NCBI GenBank assembly: GCA_014238945.1
Contig: JABAAB010000009.1
Span: forward strand, 1-36,304
DNA: 36,304 nucleotides
Reading direction: 5' to 3'
Origin: Lysobacterales bacterium
GTDB taxonomy: Bacteria; Pseudomonadota; Gammaproteobacteria; Xanthomonadales; SZUA-36
Part shown: positions 6,966-15,317 of the stretch, one piece after another
Layout of the letters: the number at the start of each line of letters is the position of its first letter
Numbering within the stretch: position 1 is the stretch's first letter
Notes under the pieces: model-generated
The model's database searches: none
Told to the model about the DNA's origin: nothing
What the model saw: only the letters and a program-made list of their open reading frames with translations
Position numbers and translations under genes: made by a program

Positions 6966-8141
6966 ATGGTGAAATACAAAACCACGATGATTTCAGTATT
7001 TGTTGCGCTGGCCGCCCTCAATGCGGGTGGTGAACGGGCGTATGCCCTGGATGTTGAAACTGATTACCGGGTATTTAATTTTGAAGGGGAAAGTGTGGTC
7101 CTGCCCCTGAAGGAACAGAGTCTGCATCCGAAGGTGGCCATCGATTTCGGGGATGGTGCGCAGTATTCGTTCATCGTAGACACCGGTGCCCCGGTGAATG
7201 TGATTGACAGCAGCATCGCGGAGCGCATGGGTTACGAGGTAATCGGTGAGACCGGGATTGGTGCGCCTGGTGGGCCGCAAATTCCGGCCAACATCGTCAG
7301 GGTACCCAAGGCCCGTGTGGGTAAGGCGACCATTAGCCAGGCGGAATTTGTGACCATGGATATCAAGGCGTTCAGCGGCGGAATGACCCATGGGGTGCTC
7401 GGTATGGGTCTGTTTGAAGATTTCCTGCTGACGTTTGACTATGGTCAGGCCCAGATCAGGGTCTCGCGGGACAGTCTTTCGGCAGGTAATGAAGGTGTAT
7501 TACCCTACAACGCAAGCAACAGGCAGATTGAAATCATGCTGGAAGTCGCCGGAACCCCGGTGGCAACACACATTGATACCGGATCCATGGGGGAATTCAC
7601 CTTACCGGGTGAGCTCAGGGACACCCTGCCACTTCGTGATGCACCTCAAACAGGGATGAAGGCGCGTCTCGTAGGTGGAGAACGAGATATCCAGTTTGCC
7701 CAACTCGATGGCATCGTCAGTTTTGCAGGTTTCAGTTATGAAAACCCCAATATAGGTTTCATGACTCCTTCACCGGGTCGCGGTAATATCGGTAGTGGCA
7801 TTCTGGGCGATATGCTGGTGTCCATCGACCAGCAAAACAGCCTGATCTCATTTGTCCGGCCAGATCCCGGATCAGCAAAACAAAAACGGGAAAAACGACG
7901 CAGACTTGGTGTGCGGTTCAGAGGCATGTCTGCCGATGGTCCGTTGACCGTTGCCAATGTGATGCCGGGGTCCCTGGCGGCATCAGCCGGTTTCCAGGCA
8001 GGAGACAGGTTGGTAAGCCTCAATGGCAAGCCAAGTGCTGAATTTGATATGGCGGAATTGGGGAAATTGTTTGGGAGTTCGATGCCACTCAATATTGGTG
8101 TTGAGCGTAATGGTGCCGTGCAGATGATCGAAATTCCGTAG
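6966..8141 (+). CDS. exported retropepsin-like aspartyl protease with C-terminal PDZ domain
   Basis: From ATG 6966 the product has 391 residues. A signal peptide ends near AYA (residue 27). Two aspartyl-protease half-domains follow, each with its catalytic motif: DTGAP at D72 and DTGSM at D204. The C-terminal 80 residues form a PDZ domain (VANVMPGSLAASAGFQAGDRL region). Proteins with this layout are periplasmic or surface aspartyl proteases of unknown substrate. An in-frame ATG at 6957 is possible, but with transcription starting near 6946 it would leave almost no leader. GGAG at 6959-6962 favours 6966 or GTG 6969. Transcription is probably controlled by the palindrome just upstream. Confidence 0.82.
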   Translation: MVKYKTTMISVFVALAALNAGGERAYALDVETDYRVFNFEGESVVLPLKEQSLHPKVAIDFGDGAQYSFIVDTGAPVNVIDSSIAERMGYEVIGETGIGAPGGPQIPANIVRVPKARVGKATISQAEFVTMDIKAFSGGMTHGVLGMGLFEDFLLTFDYGQAQIRVSRDSLSAGNEGVLPYNASNRQIEIMLEVAGTPVATHIDTGSMGEFTLPGELRDTLPLRDAPQTGMKARLVGGERDIQFAQLDGIVSFAGFSYENPNIGFMTPSPGRGNIGSGILGDMLVSIDQQNSLISFVRPDPGSAKQKREKRRRLGVRFRGMSADGPLTVANVMPGSLAASAGFQAGDRLVSLNGKPSAEFDMAELGKLFGSSMPLNIGVERNGAVQMIEIP

Positions 8142-8154
8142 CACGGAGTGCAGG

Positions 8155-8187
8155 GTCAAAAACCGCGGTTTATGGCGGGGTTTTGAC
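8155..8187 (+). terminator. hairpin after the protease gene, possible terminator
   Basis: GTCAAAA pairs with TTTTGAC, and inside it CCGC pairs with GCGG across a small asymmetric bulge, leaving an 8-base loop. It lies 14 bases after the protease stop. No T tract follows, so intrinsic termination is uncertain. Confidence 0.35.
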
Positions 8188-8234
8188 TGTTCCATCCTGT
8201 GAAGTCGCCTTAGAAAGGCTACAATTTCCGGTCT

Positions 8235-9437
8235 ATGTTTGACTACATAATTATCGGCGGCGGGATAGTGGGGCTATCCACTGCCTGGCAGTTGAAAGCA
8301 CAGCTGCCCCATAAGCAAATCCTGTTGCTGGAAAAAGAAGACCAGCTCGCCAGTCATCAGACCGGTCATAACAGCGGTGTCATCCACGCCGGTATTTACT
8401 ACACCCCGGGTAGTTTGAAGGCAGAATTTTGCAGGGCGGGGTTGGCGGCCACGATAAAATTTTGCCGCGAAAACGAAATTCCCTTTGAACAATGCGGTAA
8501 GTTGCTGGTTGCCACCTGTGCGTTGGAACAACAACGCATGCAGGACCTATTTCAACGCGCCGGGGCAAACGGACTGGATGTGGAACTGCTGGATGCCCAG
8601 CAACTAAAGACCCTGGAGCCGGCCATTACCGGTGTCGGTGCGATCCTGCTTAAAACCACCGGCATAGTCGACTTTCGGCAGGTAACATTGAAAATGGCAG
8701 AACGATTTCTTGATTTGGGTGGGCAAATTCGTCTCAATACGAAAATCACCGGTTTGCAGGAAAGGACAGACAAGATCGACGTAGTGACCACGGACGGCGG
8801 GTCTGTTTCCACTCGATTCCTGGTCACCTGCACCGGCCTGATGGCTGACCGTACAACCCGGATGCTGGGCATCCCCACCGACTTCCGTATTATCCCGTTC
8901 CGGGGTGAGTATTACCGCTTGCGAGCGGAGAAAAGTACTACCGTAAGCCACCTGATTTATCCGATACCTGACCCCGGCTTGCCGTTCCTGGGTGTACATC
9001 TGACGCGGACCATTGACGGCAGCATCATCGTCGGCCCCAATGCCGTTCAGGGCTGGGAGCGCGAGGGCTATTCCAGGCTGAACTTCGATCTTCGGGACAC
9101 ATGGGACCTGGTCAGTTTTCCGGGGTTCTGGAGAGTTCTGGTTTCGAACTTCAGGGCCGGCCTGACAGAATCAGTCAATGCCGTGTGGAAACGGGGTTAT
9201 TTGAGACAGGTCCAGAAATACTGCCCATCTCTGGGTCTGGATGATCTGCAGGACTATCCGCCAGGGGTCCGTGCCCAGGCGGTTTTGAAAGACGGTACAC
9301 TGGTAGATGATTTCCTGTTTGCTCAAAGTCCACGAAGCCTGCATGTGTGCAATGCCCCGTCACCTGCTGCAACCTCGGCCATACCAATAGGCGCACACAT
9401 TTGTTCCATGCTCCCTGACGGGGTGGATAAGCACTGA
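8235..9437 (+). CDS. lhgO: L-2-hydroxyglutarate dehydrogenase/oxidase, FAD-dependent
   Basis: The 400-residue product matches the LhgO (YgaF) family in length. It has an N-terminal FAD-binding Rossmann motif, GGGIVGLSTAW (about residues 8-18). The family-typical HNSGVIHAGIYY region lies around residues 46-57. LhgO oxidizes L-2-hydroxyglutarate to 2-oxoglutarate at the membrane, feeding electrons to quinone, and acts in metabolite repair and lysine/glutarate breakdown. It sits alone, converging on dsrN with 13 bases between the stops. The join is a 12-bp palindrome with an EcoRI-like core (9433-9444) that is too A/T-rich to be a terminator. No clear ribosome site is seen. Its link to sulfur metabolism is probably only positional. 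Confidence 0.88.
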   Translation: MFDYIIIGGGIVGLSTAWQLKAQLPHKQILLLEKEDQLASHQTGHNSGVIHAGIYYTPGSLKAEFCRAGLAATIKFCRENEIPFEQCGKLLVATCALEQQRMQDLFQRAGANGLDVELLDAQQLKTLEPAITGVGAILLKTTGIVDFRQVTLKMAERFLDLGGQIRLNTKITGLQERTDKIDVVTTDGGSVSTRFLVTCTGLMADRTTRMLGIPTDFRIIPFRGEYYRLRAEKSTTVSHLIYPIPDPGLPFLGVHLTRTIDGSIIVGPNAVQGWEREGYSRLNFDLRDTWDLVSFPGFWRVLVSNFRAGLTESVNAVWKRGYLRQVQKYCPSLGLDDLQDYPPGVRAQAVLKDGTLVDDFLFAQSPRSLHVCNAPSPAATSAIPIGAHICSMLPDGVDKH

Positions 9438-9450
9438 ATTCAGTTTGATT

Positions 9451-10848
9451 TCAGGCCGATTTCTGACGCACAAATTCAACGAAGCGACCCACCCAGGGAT
9501 TGGCGCGTGTATTGCGGTGGTGTGCAAACCCGGCCATGAGATTTCCCTGCACCAGCCCATCTTGATCACCATTGATACCGGTACCACGCAATACGCGGCA
9601 GGCAAACTCCGCGTTTTCGTAGAGATTTTCAAGATATGAATAATGAAATTCATGTGCTGGTATGCCGGTTTGGGATGCATCGGGGCTGTTGGCGCAGGGT
9701 GGCCAGGGGCAATGGCCGGTTTCTTCCATACGCATGTAACCCCGCCCCCGGGGCCGGTCGTCCACGATGACATCCGCCTCAATGGCGGCGACCATCGGGT
9801 ACTGCTTATCCTGCCAGCGGATACTGCGGGCCAGGTACATCAGACCGCCGCATTCGGCATAGGCTGGCAACCCGTTCGCCAGGGCGTTGCGTATGTCACC
9901 GAGCAAACTCTGATTGGCAGAAAGTGCCTCCATCCGCGTTTCGGGGAAACCGCCGCCAATAAACAGACCATCTGACTCGGGGAGATGTGGGTCGTTCAGC
10001 GTGTCAAAGGGAACCAGTTCGGCGCCAGCGTGTGCAAATGCTTCCAGGTCATCGGGGTAGTAGAAACCAAAGGCAGCGTCTTTTGCGATGGCAATACGCA
10101 CATCGGCATCAATCCTGCCAGGACCGGCGACGGTCATCTCCGGAACTCCTGGTAGCTTGGCGCTGTGTGCGATCTTCACCATCCGATCAAGATCAATTCC
10201 GGCGGTTACGCTGTCGGCGAGACGGGATATTACGCCGTCTGCCGTACCGGCTGAATGGGCTTCATTCGCGGGCATAAGACCCAGGTGCCGCTCTGGAATC
10301 TCAAGACCGGAATCACGTCCGATCGAACCAAGTACCCTGGTATCAGTATAGCGTTCCAATGCCGCACGTAATTTGGTCTCATGACGTGATCCACCGACCT
10401 TATTGAGGATCACACCACGTATATCGATATTGGGATCAAAGTCGAGATAGCCACGGATCAGCGGTGCAATGCCACGGGTAATACCCATCGTGTCGATGAC
10501 CAGAATAACCGGTGAACCAAGCAGGGTGGCCAGTGCAGCATTGCTGTCGGTTCCCTCGACATCCACACCGTCATAAAGACCCTTGTTGCCCTCGATAACG
10601 CCGATATCTGCAGCCTCCAGGTGGTTGCAGAATGTGCTGATGATTTCCTCATGAGTCTGGGTAAAAAAATCGAGGTTGTAGCAGGATGTACCGGCGGCGC
10701 GACTGAGCCAGAGCGGGTCTATATAGTCGGGCCCCTTCTTGAACGGTTGTACCTTTATGCCTTTTTTTACAAAGGCAGCTGTCAGACCGACCGCTAGTGA
10801 TGTCTTGCCGGAAGATTTATGTGCGGCTGCGAGGTAAAAATGTGCCAT
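9451..10848 (-). CDS. dsrN: DsrN, siro(heme)amide synthase (cobyrinic acid a,c-diamide synthase-like)
   Basis: From ATG 10848 the product has 465 residues. It has an N-terminal P-loop of the CbiA/CobB dethiobiotin-synthase type (HKSSGKTS, about residues 10-17) and KKGPDYIDP shortly after. A C-terminal class-I glutamine amidotransferase domain carries its cysteine in AYAECGGL. CbiA/CobB enzymes amidate corrinoid carboxylates with ATP and glutamine. In dsr operons DsrN is understood to amidate siroheme for DsrAB, so it acts with CysG encoded at 23105. It is the last gene of the operon, 28 bases after dsrP. The frame is open to 10923, but that part overlaps dsrP and is not conserved in character. 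Confidence 0.9.
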   Translation of the reverse strand: MAHFYLAAAHKSSGKTSLAVGLTAAFVKKGIKVQPFKKGPDYIDPLWLSRAAGTSCYNLDFFTQTHEEIISTFCNHLEAADIGVIEGNKGLYDGVDVEGTDSNAALATLLGSPVILVIDTMGITRGIAPLIRGYLDFDPNIDIRGVILNKVGGSRHETKLRAALERYTDTRVLGSIGRDSGLEIPERHLGLMPANEAHSAGTADGVISRLADSVTAGIDLDRMVKIAHSAKLPGVPEMTVAGPGRIDADVRIAIAKDAAFGFYYPDDLEAFAHAGAELVPFDTLNDPHLPESDGLFIGGGFPETRMEALSANQSLLGDIRNALANGLPAYAECGGLMYLARSIRWQDKQYPMVAAIEADVIVDDRPRGRGYMRMEETGHCPWPPCANSPDASQTGIPAHEFHYSYLENLYENAEFACRVLRGTGINGDQDGLVQGNLMAGFAHHRNTRANPWVGRFVEFVRQKSA

Positions 10849-10876
10849 TGCCTGAAACCGGGTCCTGGAGACCCCG

Positions 10877-12103
10877 TTATACGCGCCCGTTGTGCGGTAC
10901 ATGGTGCGGATCAATCGCAGCATTCGCCAATGACACGGGCAGGAAACGCAGTAGCTTGATACCGAAAAGAACGATCAGTCCGGTGAGAGCGACGCCGCCA
11001 AGAGCCAGGCCAATTTCTGGCAGGCTCGGAGTGTAGCCTGCCACCACACCATCAAAGAAACCGGAAGTAATTTCCATACCGGGGAACATGTTGAGCGGGT
11101 AGGCCTGACCACCGATCACCAGTACATAGAGTTGGACAAATCCTCCCAGGATGACCAGTGCCGATGCAACGCTCACTGTGTGGTTCGGGTCTTGTGGCTC
11201 CCGCAGGCGAAATAGCAAAACCATCGGCACCAGTGAACCGGTGACGACCTGGCCCAGCCAGAATAAGAGAGTGTAATTACCGCCATCGAGCAGGATAAAC
11301 CGCTCTACACCGACGTTTTCGGACACCAACAGGTTGGTGGCATGCTGGATGACGGTCAGACCGAGCACGATGGTAACCTGGACCGCCAGCAGACGGCCCA
11401 TACGACGCACAACCACATCGCCGATGTCCCGGTTGCTGCCCTTGCAGGCGGCCAGCAGGGCCAGCAGATAGACGGCCAGACCAAAAGCAAATGACATGGC
11501 GATGAATAACGGGGCCATGATGAGGGGGTGCCATGCTTCACGAGCCACAATAAATCCAAAGATACATCCGGTACCGGTAGTCAATACCAGGCGCCAGATG
11601 AATGCCACCCTGGCAGCAGCACGGACATGACGGTTCATACGCCGTTCCATCTGCACCCACAGGTAGACAGCAATCACCAGCATGAATCCGATGTACAGAA
11701 AAACATTCCAGGCAAATACCGAGCTGAAATTGTAATGGGTCATGGCAACGATCAGAAGGTCGGGTCGGCCAAGATCCAATACCAGCACAACAAGACCACC
11801 CACAAGCAATGCCAGTGCCAACAATCCTGAAAAACGACCCAATGGCTGGTACAAGCGTTTGCCGAACACGCTACCGATGGATGCAATATTGAGGGCACCG
11901 GACGCAGCGACGATCAGGAAGATAGCAAATACGTGTGGAATTCCCCACACGACCTGGTTGCTCATTCCGGTAATGTAATGACCGTAGTGTTCCATGTAAT
12001 AGGCGCAAAAAAACCCGCACAGTACAAAAAGAGCCAGCACCGCAGCGAGTGCGTAAAAGGATTTGCTGTGCCCTTCAATTTCGCTGTAGGTTGTTCTGTT
12101 CAT
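10877..12103 (-). CDS. dsrP: DsrP, NrfD-like membrane subunit of DsrMKJOP
   Basis: From ATG 12103 the product has 408 residues and about ten transmembrane helices. It belongs to the NrfD/PsrC family of quinone-interacting integral membrane proteins. Together with DsrO and DsrJ it forms the periplasm-facing part of the DsrMKJOP complex, which exchanges electrons between the quinone pool and cytoplasmic DsrK/DsrC. Family-typical charged residues between helices (GRPDLL near residue 115) are visible. The open frame continues upstream to 12220 but there overlaps dsrO and has no membrane character. ATG 12103 leaves a 25-base gap after dsrO, with a poor ribosome site. Confidence 0.92.
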   Translation of the reverse strand: MNRTTYSEIEGHSKSFYALAAVLALFVLCGFFCAYYMEHYGHYITGMSNQVVWGIPHVFAIFLIVAASGALNIASIGSVFGKRLYQPLGRFSGLLALALLVGGLVVLVLDLGRPDLLIVAMTHYNFSSVFAWNVFLYIGFMLVIAVYLWVQMERRMNRHVRAAARVAFIWRLVLTTGTGCIFGFIVAREAWHPLIMAPLFIAMSFAFGLAVYLLALLAACKGSNRDIGDVVVRRMGRLLAVQVTIVLGLTVIQHATNLLVSENVGVERFILLDGGNYTLLFWLGQVVTGSLVPMVLLFRLREPQDPNHTVSVASALVILGGFVQLYVLVIGGQAYPLNMFPGMEITSGFFDGVVAGYTPSLPEIGLALGGVALTGLIVLFGIKLLRFLPVSLANAAIDPHHVPHNGRV

Positions 12104-12128
12104 TTTTCGAACCGGCGTATTCTGGTCG

Positions 12129-12914
12129 TCACAGGTTACGGTATCGAACACCGGGGTCCAGACCCAGGTCTGCGCGTATTTGCTGTGTTGTGAATTTGGC
12201 GATTCGTTTCGATATCTCACTGGCAGGATTGTTCAGGTCACCAAACAACATGGCACCACCACCGGTGTCGGAACAGGCCTCCACGCAGGCGGGTTGCCGG
12301 TCTGAATCAATGCGGTGCACACACATCGTACAACTCTCAACAGTTCCTTTACCCCTGGGTGCATGCGGTTTCTGGTTATCGAGCGCTTCGTGTACAAATG
12401 ACCGTGCCTTGTAAGGACAGGCGATCATGCAATAACGACAACCGATACAACTGTGTTTGTCCACCAGCACGATTCCGTCTGCACGTTTGAACGAGGCACC
12501 CGTCGGACAGACTTCCACGCAGGGTGGGTCGGCACAATGCTGGCACATCACAGGAAGTGACTTGCTGGTGCCATTGTCGGGATTGCTGATGGTCAACTTT
12601 CTGATCCATTGGGCATCCGTGGTCTCTCTCCCGTGTCCCCGGATTCCGTTTTCTGTATTGCAGGCTGTGACACAATCATCACAGCCCTCGCCGCAACGGT
12701 TGACATCAATCAACATACCCCAGCGAACATCAGATGTGACCGCTGCAGTCGGAGCATTTGCCGACGCTGCCGATGACTTGCCTATCCCATAGAGGATGAC
12801 ACCGGGCGCCAGCGTGATACCCGCCGCGGCTGCCATACTGCCTAAAAAGTTGCGCCGACCGGGATCAAAAACGGGATCGGTTCCATGTTTTTCTATTGCT
12901 GCTTTACGAATCAT
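12129..12914 (-). CDS. dsrO: DsrO, Tat-exported ferredoxin-like iron-sulfur subunit
   Basis: The 261-residue product starts with a Tat signal (RRNFLGS at residues 20-26, then a hydrophobic Ala/Gly stretch), so it is exported folded to the periplasm. Four cysteine clusters for [4Fe-4S] centres are visible: CGEGCDDC, CQHCADPPC, CIGCRYC and CTMC...CVEAC. These are typical of the DMSO-reductase beta-subunit/NrfC family. It passes electrons between DsrJ and the membrane subunit DsrP. ATG 12914 follows the dsrJ stop by two bases. An in-frame TTG at 12920 would overlap dsrJ and is the alternative start. Confidence 0.93.
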   Translation of the reverse strand: MIRKAAIEKHGTDPVFDPGRRNFLGSMAAAAGITLAPGVILYGIGKSSAASANAPTAAVTSDVRWGMLIDVNRCGEGCDDCVTACNTENGIRGHGRETTDAQWIRKLTISNPDNGTSKSLPVMCQHCADPPCVEVCPTGASFKRADGIVLVDKHSCIGCRYCMIACPYKARSFVHEALDNQKPHAPRGKGTVESCTMCVHRIDSDRQPACVEACSDTGGGAMLFGDLNNPASEISKRIAKFTTQQIRADLGLDPGVRYRNL

Positions 12915-12916
12915 GT

Positions 12917-13381
12917 TCAATCTGTCCCGGCCGTGGCAGCAGGAGACAGGATGTCCCGATCTGTCAATTCAGCCAGAGCACCGGTTTCGGGACGTGAAGC
13001 ATGGCACTGGAAGCAATCGACGTTCACCGCGGCATAATCGTGACACGACCGGCAAAAATGTTTTGGGCTGGAGGCACTGACGGGTACATTGCCGGGTCCT
13101 GCAACCACGTGGCAACTGACACATTCCTTCAGACTGTGCCGCCTGGTCCGTACACCGTTGAACACGGTTTCATCACGCTGGTGTTTGAGCAGGTCCATGT
13201 GGTTGCGACGCATGAAATCGATGTCTTCAACACAGGTTTCGCCTTTTCCCGCCGGGATCACCGGCACCGGGACCCCAGTGGTTTTCCCGCCTGGTTCCGA
13301 TGCCGCATACCCCACGGTAAAACCGGCCATGCAGAGCAGAAAAAACACGGGCAATAACAGGTTTAGACGCCGCAAGCCCAT
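12917..13381 (-). CDS. dsrJ: DsrJ, periplasmic triheme cytochrome c
   Basis: The 154-residue product has an uncleaved or cleavable signal segment (residues 5-27). Three haem c motifs follow: CVSCH (C87-H91), CRSCH (C110-H114) and CFQCH (C123-H127). C50, in a GETCVED context ahead of the haem motifs, matches the place of the unusual cysteine axial haem ligand known from Allochromatium DsrJ. The protein is the periplasmic electron-transfer subunit of DsrMKJOP. It starts three bases after the dsrL stop, within a tightly packed operon. Confidence 0.93.
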   Translation of the reverse strand: MGLRRLNLLLPVFFLLCMAGFTVGYAASEPGGKTTGVPVPVIPAGKGETCVEDIDFMRRNHMDLLKHQRDETVFNGVRTRRHSLKECVSCHVVAGPGNVPVSASSPKHFCRSCHDYAAVNVDCFQCHASRPETGALAELTDRDILSPAATAGTD

Positions 13382-13384
13382 GGA

Positions 13385-15313
13385 TTACTCACCCAGTCCC
13401 ATCTTGATGTACCCCGAGGGGCAAACGTCTTCACAGATGTGGCAGCCGATACATTTGTTGTAATCGGTATCGACATAGCGACCCATGGTCGATTGGGTCT
13501 TGTTGACCTTGAAAATGGCATCCTGGGGGCAAAACACGACGCAATTGTTGCACTCAAAACACATACCACAACTCATACAACGGTCGGCCTCTTTACGGGC
13601 CTGCTCCTGTGTCAACCCCTCTATCCGCTCACCGAATGATCCGAGCACCGAGTCAGCGGTGATGGTGCTTTCTTTGCGCAGGTTTCTGGCTTCGAATGAG
13701 AAGTGGCCCAGGAACAATTCATCCGATGGCACAATTTCTACGGAAGAACGATCTTCATAATTATGGATGGCAAAATCTGCTCCGTCGGTTCCCCGTGTTT
13801 CAACATGCTCGTAACCGGTCGGGGCGAGATCGGTTTCGCGCAGCTTGTTTAACAGGCTGAAGTGATGAACATCGACCCGGGGACGCCGGGCGGGGTCTGA
13901 GCCGGAAAGATAACGGTCAATGCCCTGTGCTGCAATGGAACCCTGTCCAATCGCGGAGGTTAGAAGATGTGGTTTGATGATGTCGCCACCCACGAACAGG
14001 TCCGGGTGACCCTTGACACGATAGTAACCATCGGCATCGATCAGACCGCGGCCATTGTCCAATGCTTCGAAACCGGTCAGATCGCCCCTCTGGCCAATCG
14101 CTGAGACCAGTAAATCACAATCAATAACTTGTTCGGTGCCCTCCCTGATGATCATCTTGCCCGTGCTCCAGTCGGTTTCGACCACCCGCACGCCATTGGC
14201 GCGCCCGTCCTCACCAACGACCACTTCTACCGGCAGCAGGGAATCCCTGATGACCACGCCTTCCTGGGTTACATGTCCAACCTCTGTTTTGGTGGCAGGC
14301 ATGATGTCCAGTGATTCACGGGATATCAGTGTGACATCGGCACCCTGGCGGTGGGCGACGGTCGCCACATCGTGTGCCATGTGACCCAGGATGATATTTT
14401 CCGCCCGCTCATGTTCACGTACATGTTCGATATGCCCCAGCCGACGCGCAACTGCCGCAACGTCCATGGAAGTATCACCGCCACCGACCACCAGCACGCG
14501 TCCAGCGGTATGCCGCAAACGTCCGTCATTGAATGCCTGCAGGAAGGCGACACCGGAGATGACATTGGGTGCGTCACCCCCAGGTACCGGCAGGGCCATA
14601 CCCGATTGGGCACCGAGTGCAATAAAAACCACATCAAAGCGGCTTTGCAACTCCTCAAACGTAATGTCCATGCCGATTTTTGTGTTGGTCTGCAGGTCAA
14701 CACCCAGGTCGAGTATGCGTTGGATTTCACCGTCGAGCACTTCGTCGGGGACCCGGTAGCCGGGGATTCCATAGCGCATCATACCCCCGGATTTTTCCCT
14801 GGCCTCGTACACCGTGCAGGCATGGCCTTTACGGCGCAGATGATAGGCGCAGGACAGACCGGCAACGCCGCTGCCGATAATGGCAACCTTTTTGCCGCTA
14901 TCTGTAGTCACAGGCTGCAGTTTCAATTGGTGTTCGAGGGCATAATCACCAATGAATTGTTCGACTGCGTTGATACCCACGTGGTCTTCGACCTCGTTGC
15001 GGTTGCAGCCGTCCTCGCAGGGTGCCGGGCAGACCCTGCCCATGATGGCCGGAAATGGGTTGGCCTCGGTGACGCGATTGAAGGCGTATTCCTGCCAGGG
15101 CAAATCACCCGGTGCTTTTTCTATTCCCCGGACAATATTCAACCAGCCGCGGATGTCTTCACCGGAGGGGCAGCTGCCCTGGCAGGGTGGTGTGCGGTGG
15201 ACATAGGTCGGGCATTTGTGCGATGCATCGGCTGTAAAAATCTCCTCCTGCCACGGTCGGTGCTTGTTGTCTCCATCCTTGAACTTGCGCCGGGTGAGAA
15301 GCTCTTTGGTCAT
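13385..15313 (-). CDS. dsrL: DsrL, iron-sulfur flavoprotein NAD(P)H:acceptor oxidoreductase
   Basis: From ATG 15313 the product has 642 residues. It has an N-terminal cysteine-rich region with two [4Fe-4S] sites (CPTY...CQGSC and CPAPCEDGC). An FAD-binding Rossmann motif, GSGVAGLSC, lies near residues 146-154, and an NAD(P)H-binding motif, VVGGGDTSMD, further on. At the C-terminus is a ferredoxin domain with CMSCGMCFECNNC and CIGCHICEDVC. The layout is that of the glutamate-synthase small-subunit family. DsrL takes electrons released by DsrAB during sulfur oxidation and reduces NAD(P)+, and is a hallmark of sulfur-oxidizing dsr operons. ATG 15331 in the same frame would overlap dsrK. 15313 lies about ten bases after AAGGA. 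Confidence 0.94.
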   Translation of the reverse strand: MTKELLTRRKFKDGDNKHRPWQEEIFTADASHKCPTYVHRTPPCQGSCPSGEDIRGWLNIVRGIEKAPGDLPWQEYAFNRVTEANPFPAIMGRVCPAPCEDGCNRNEVEDHVGINAVEQFIGDYALEHQLKLQPVTTDSGKKVAIIGSGVAGLSCAYHLRRKGHACTVYEAREKSGGMMRYGIPGYRVPDEVLDGEIQRILDLGVDLQTNTKIGMDITFEELQSRFDVVFIALGAQSGMALPVPGGDAPNVISGVAFLQAFNDGRLRHTAGRVLVVGGGDTSMDVAAVARRLGHIEHVREHERAENIILGHMAHDVATVAHRQGADVTLISRESLDIMPATKTEVGHVTQEGVVIRDSLLPVEVVVGEDGRANGVRVVETDWSTGKMIIREGTEQVIDCDLLVSAIGQRGDLTGFEALDNGRGLIDADGYYRVKGHPDLFVGGDIIKPHLLTSAIGQGSIAAQGIDRYLSGSDPARRPRVDVHHFSLLNKLRETDLAPTGYEHVETRGTDGADFAIHNYEDRSSVEIVPSDELFLGHFSFEARNLRKESTITADSVLGSFGERIEGLTQEQARKEADRCMSCGMCFECNNCVVFCPQDAIFKVNKTQSTMGRYVDTDYNKCIGCHICEDVCPSGYIKMGLGE

Positions 15314-15317
15314 CGCT

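Noticed and set aside
9433-9444. 12-bp palindrome at the lhgO/dsrN junction as a terminator
   Set aside because: The stem is A/T-rich with no loop and no T tract, so it would not terminate transcription by itself.
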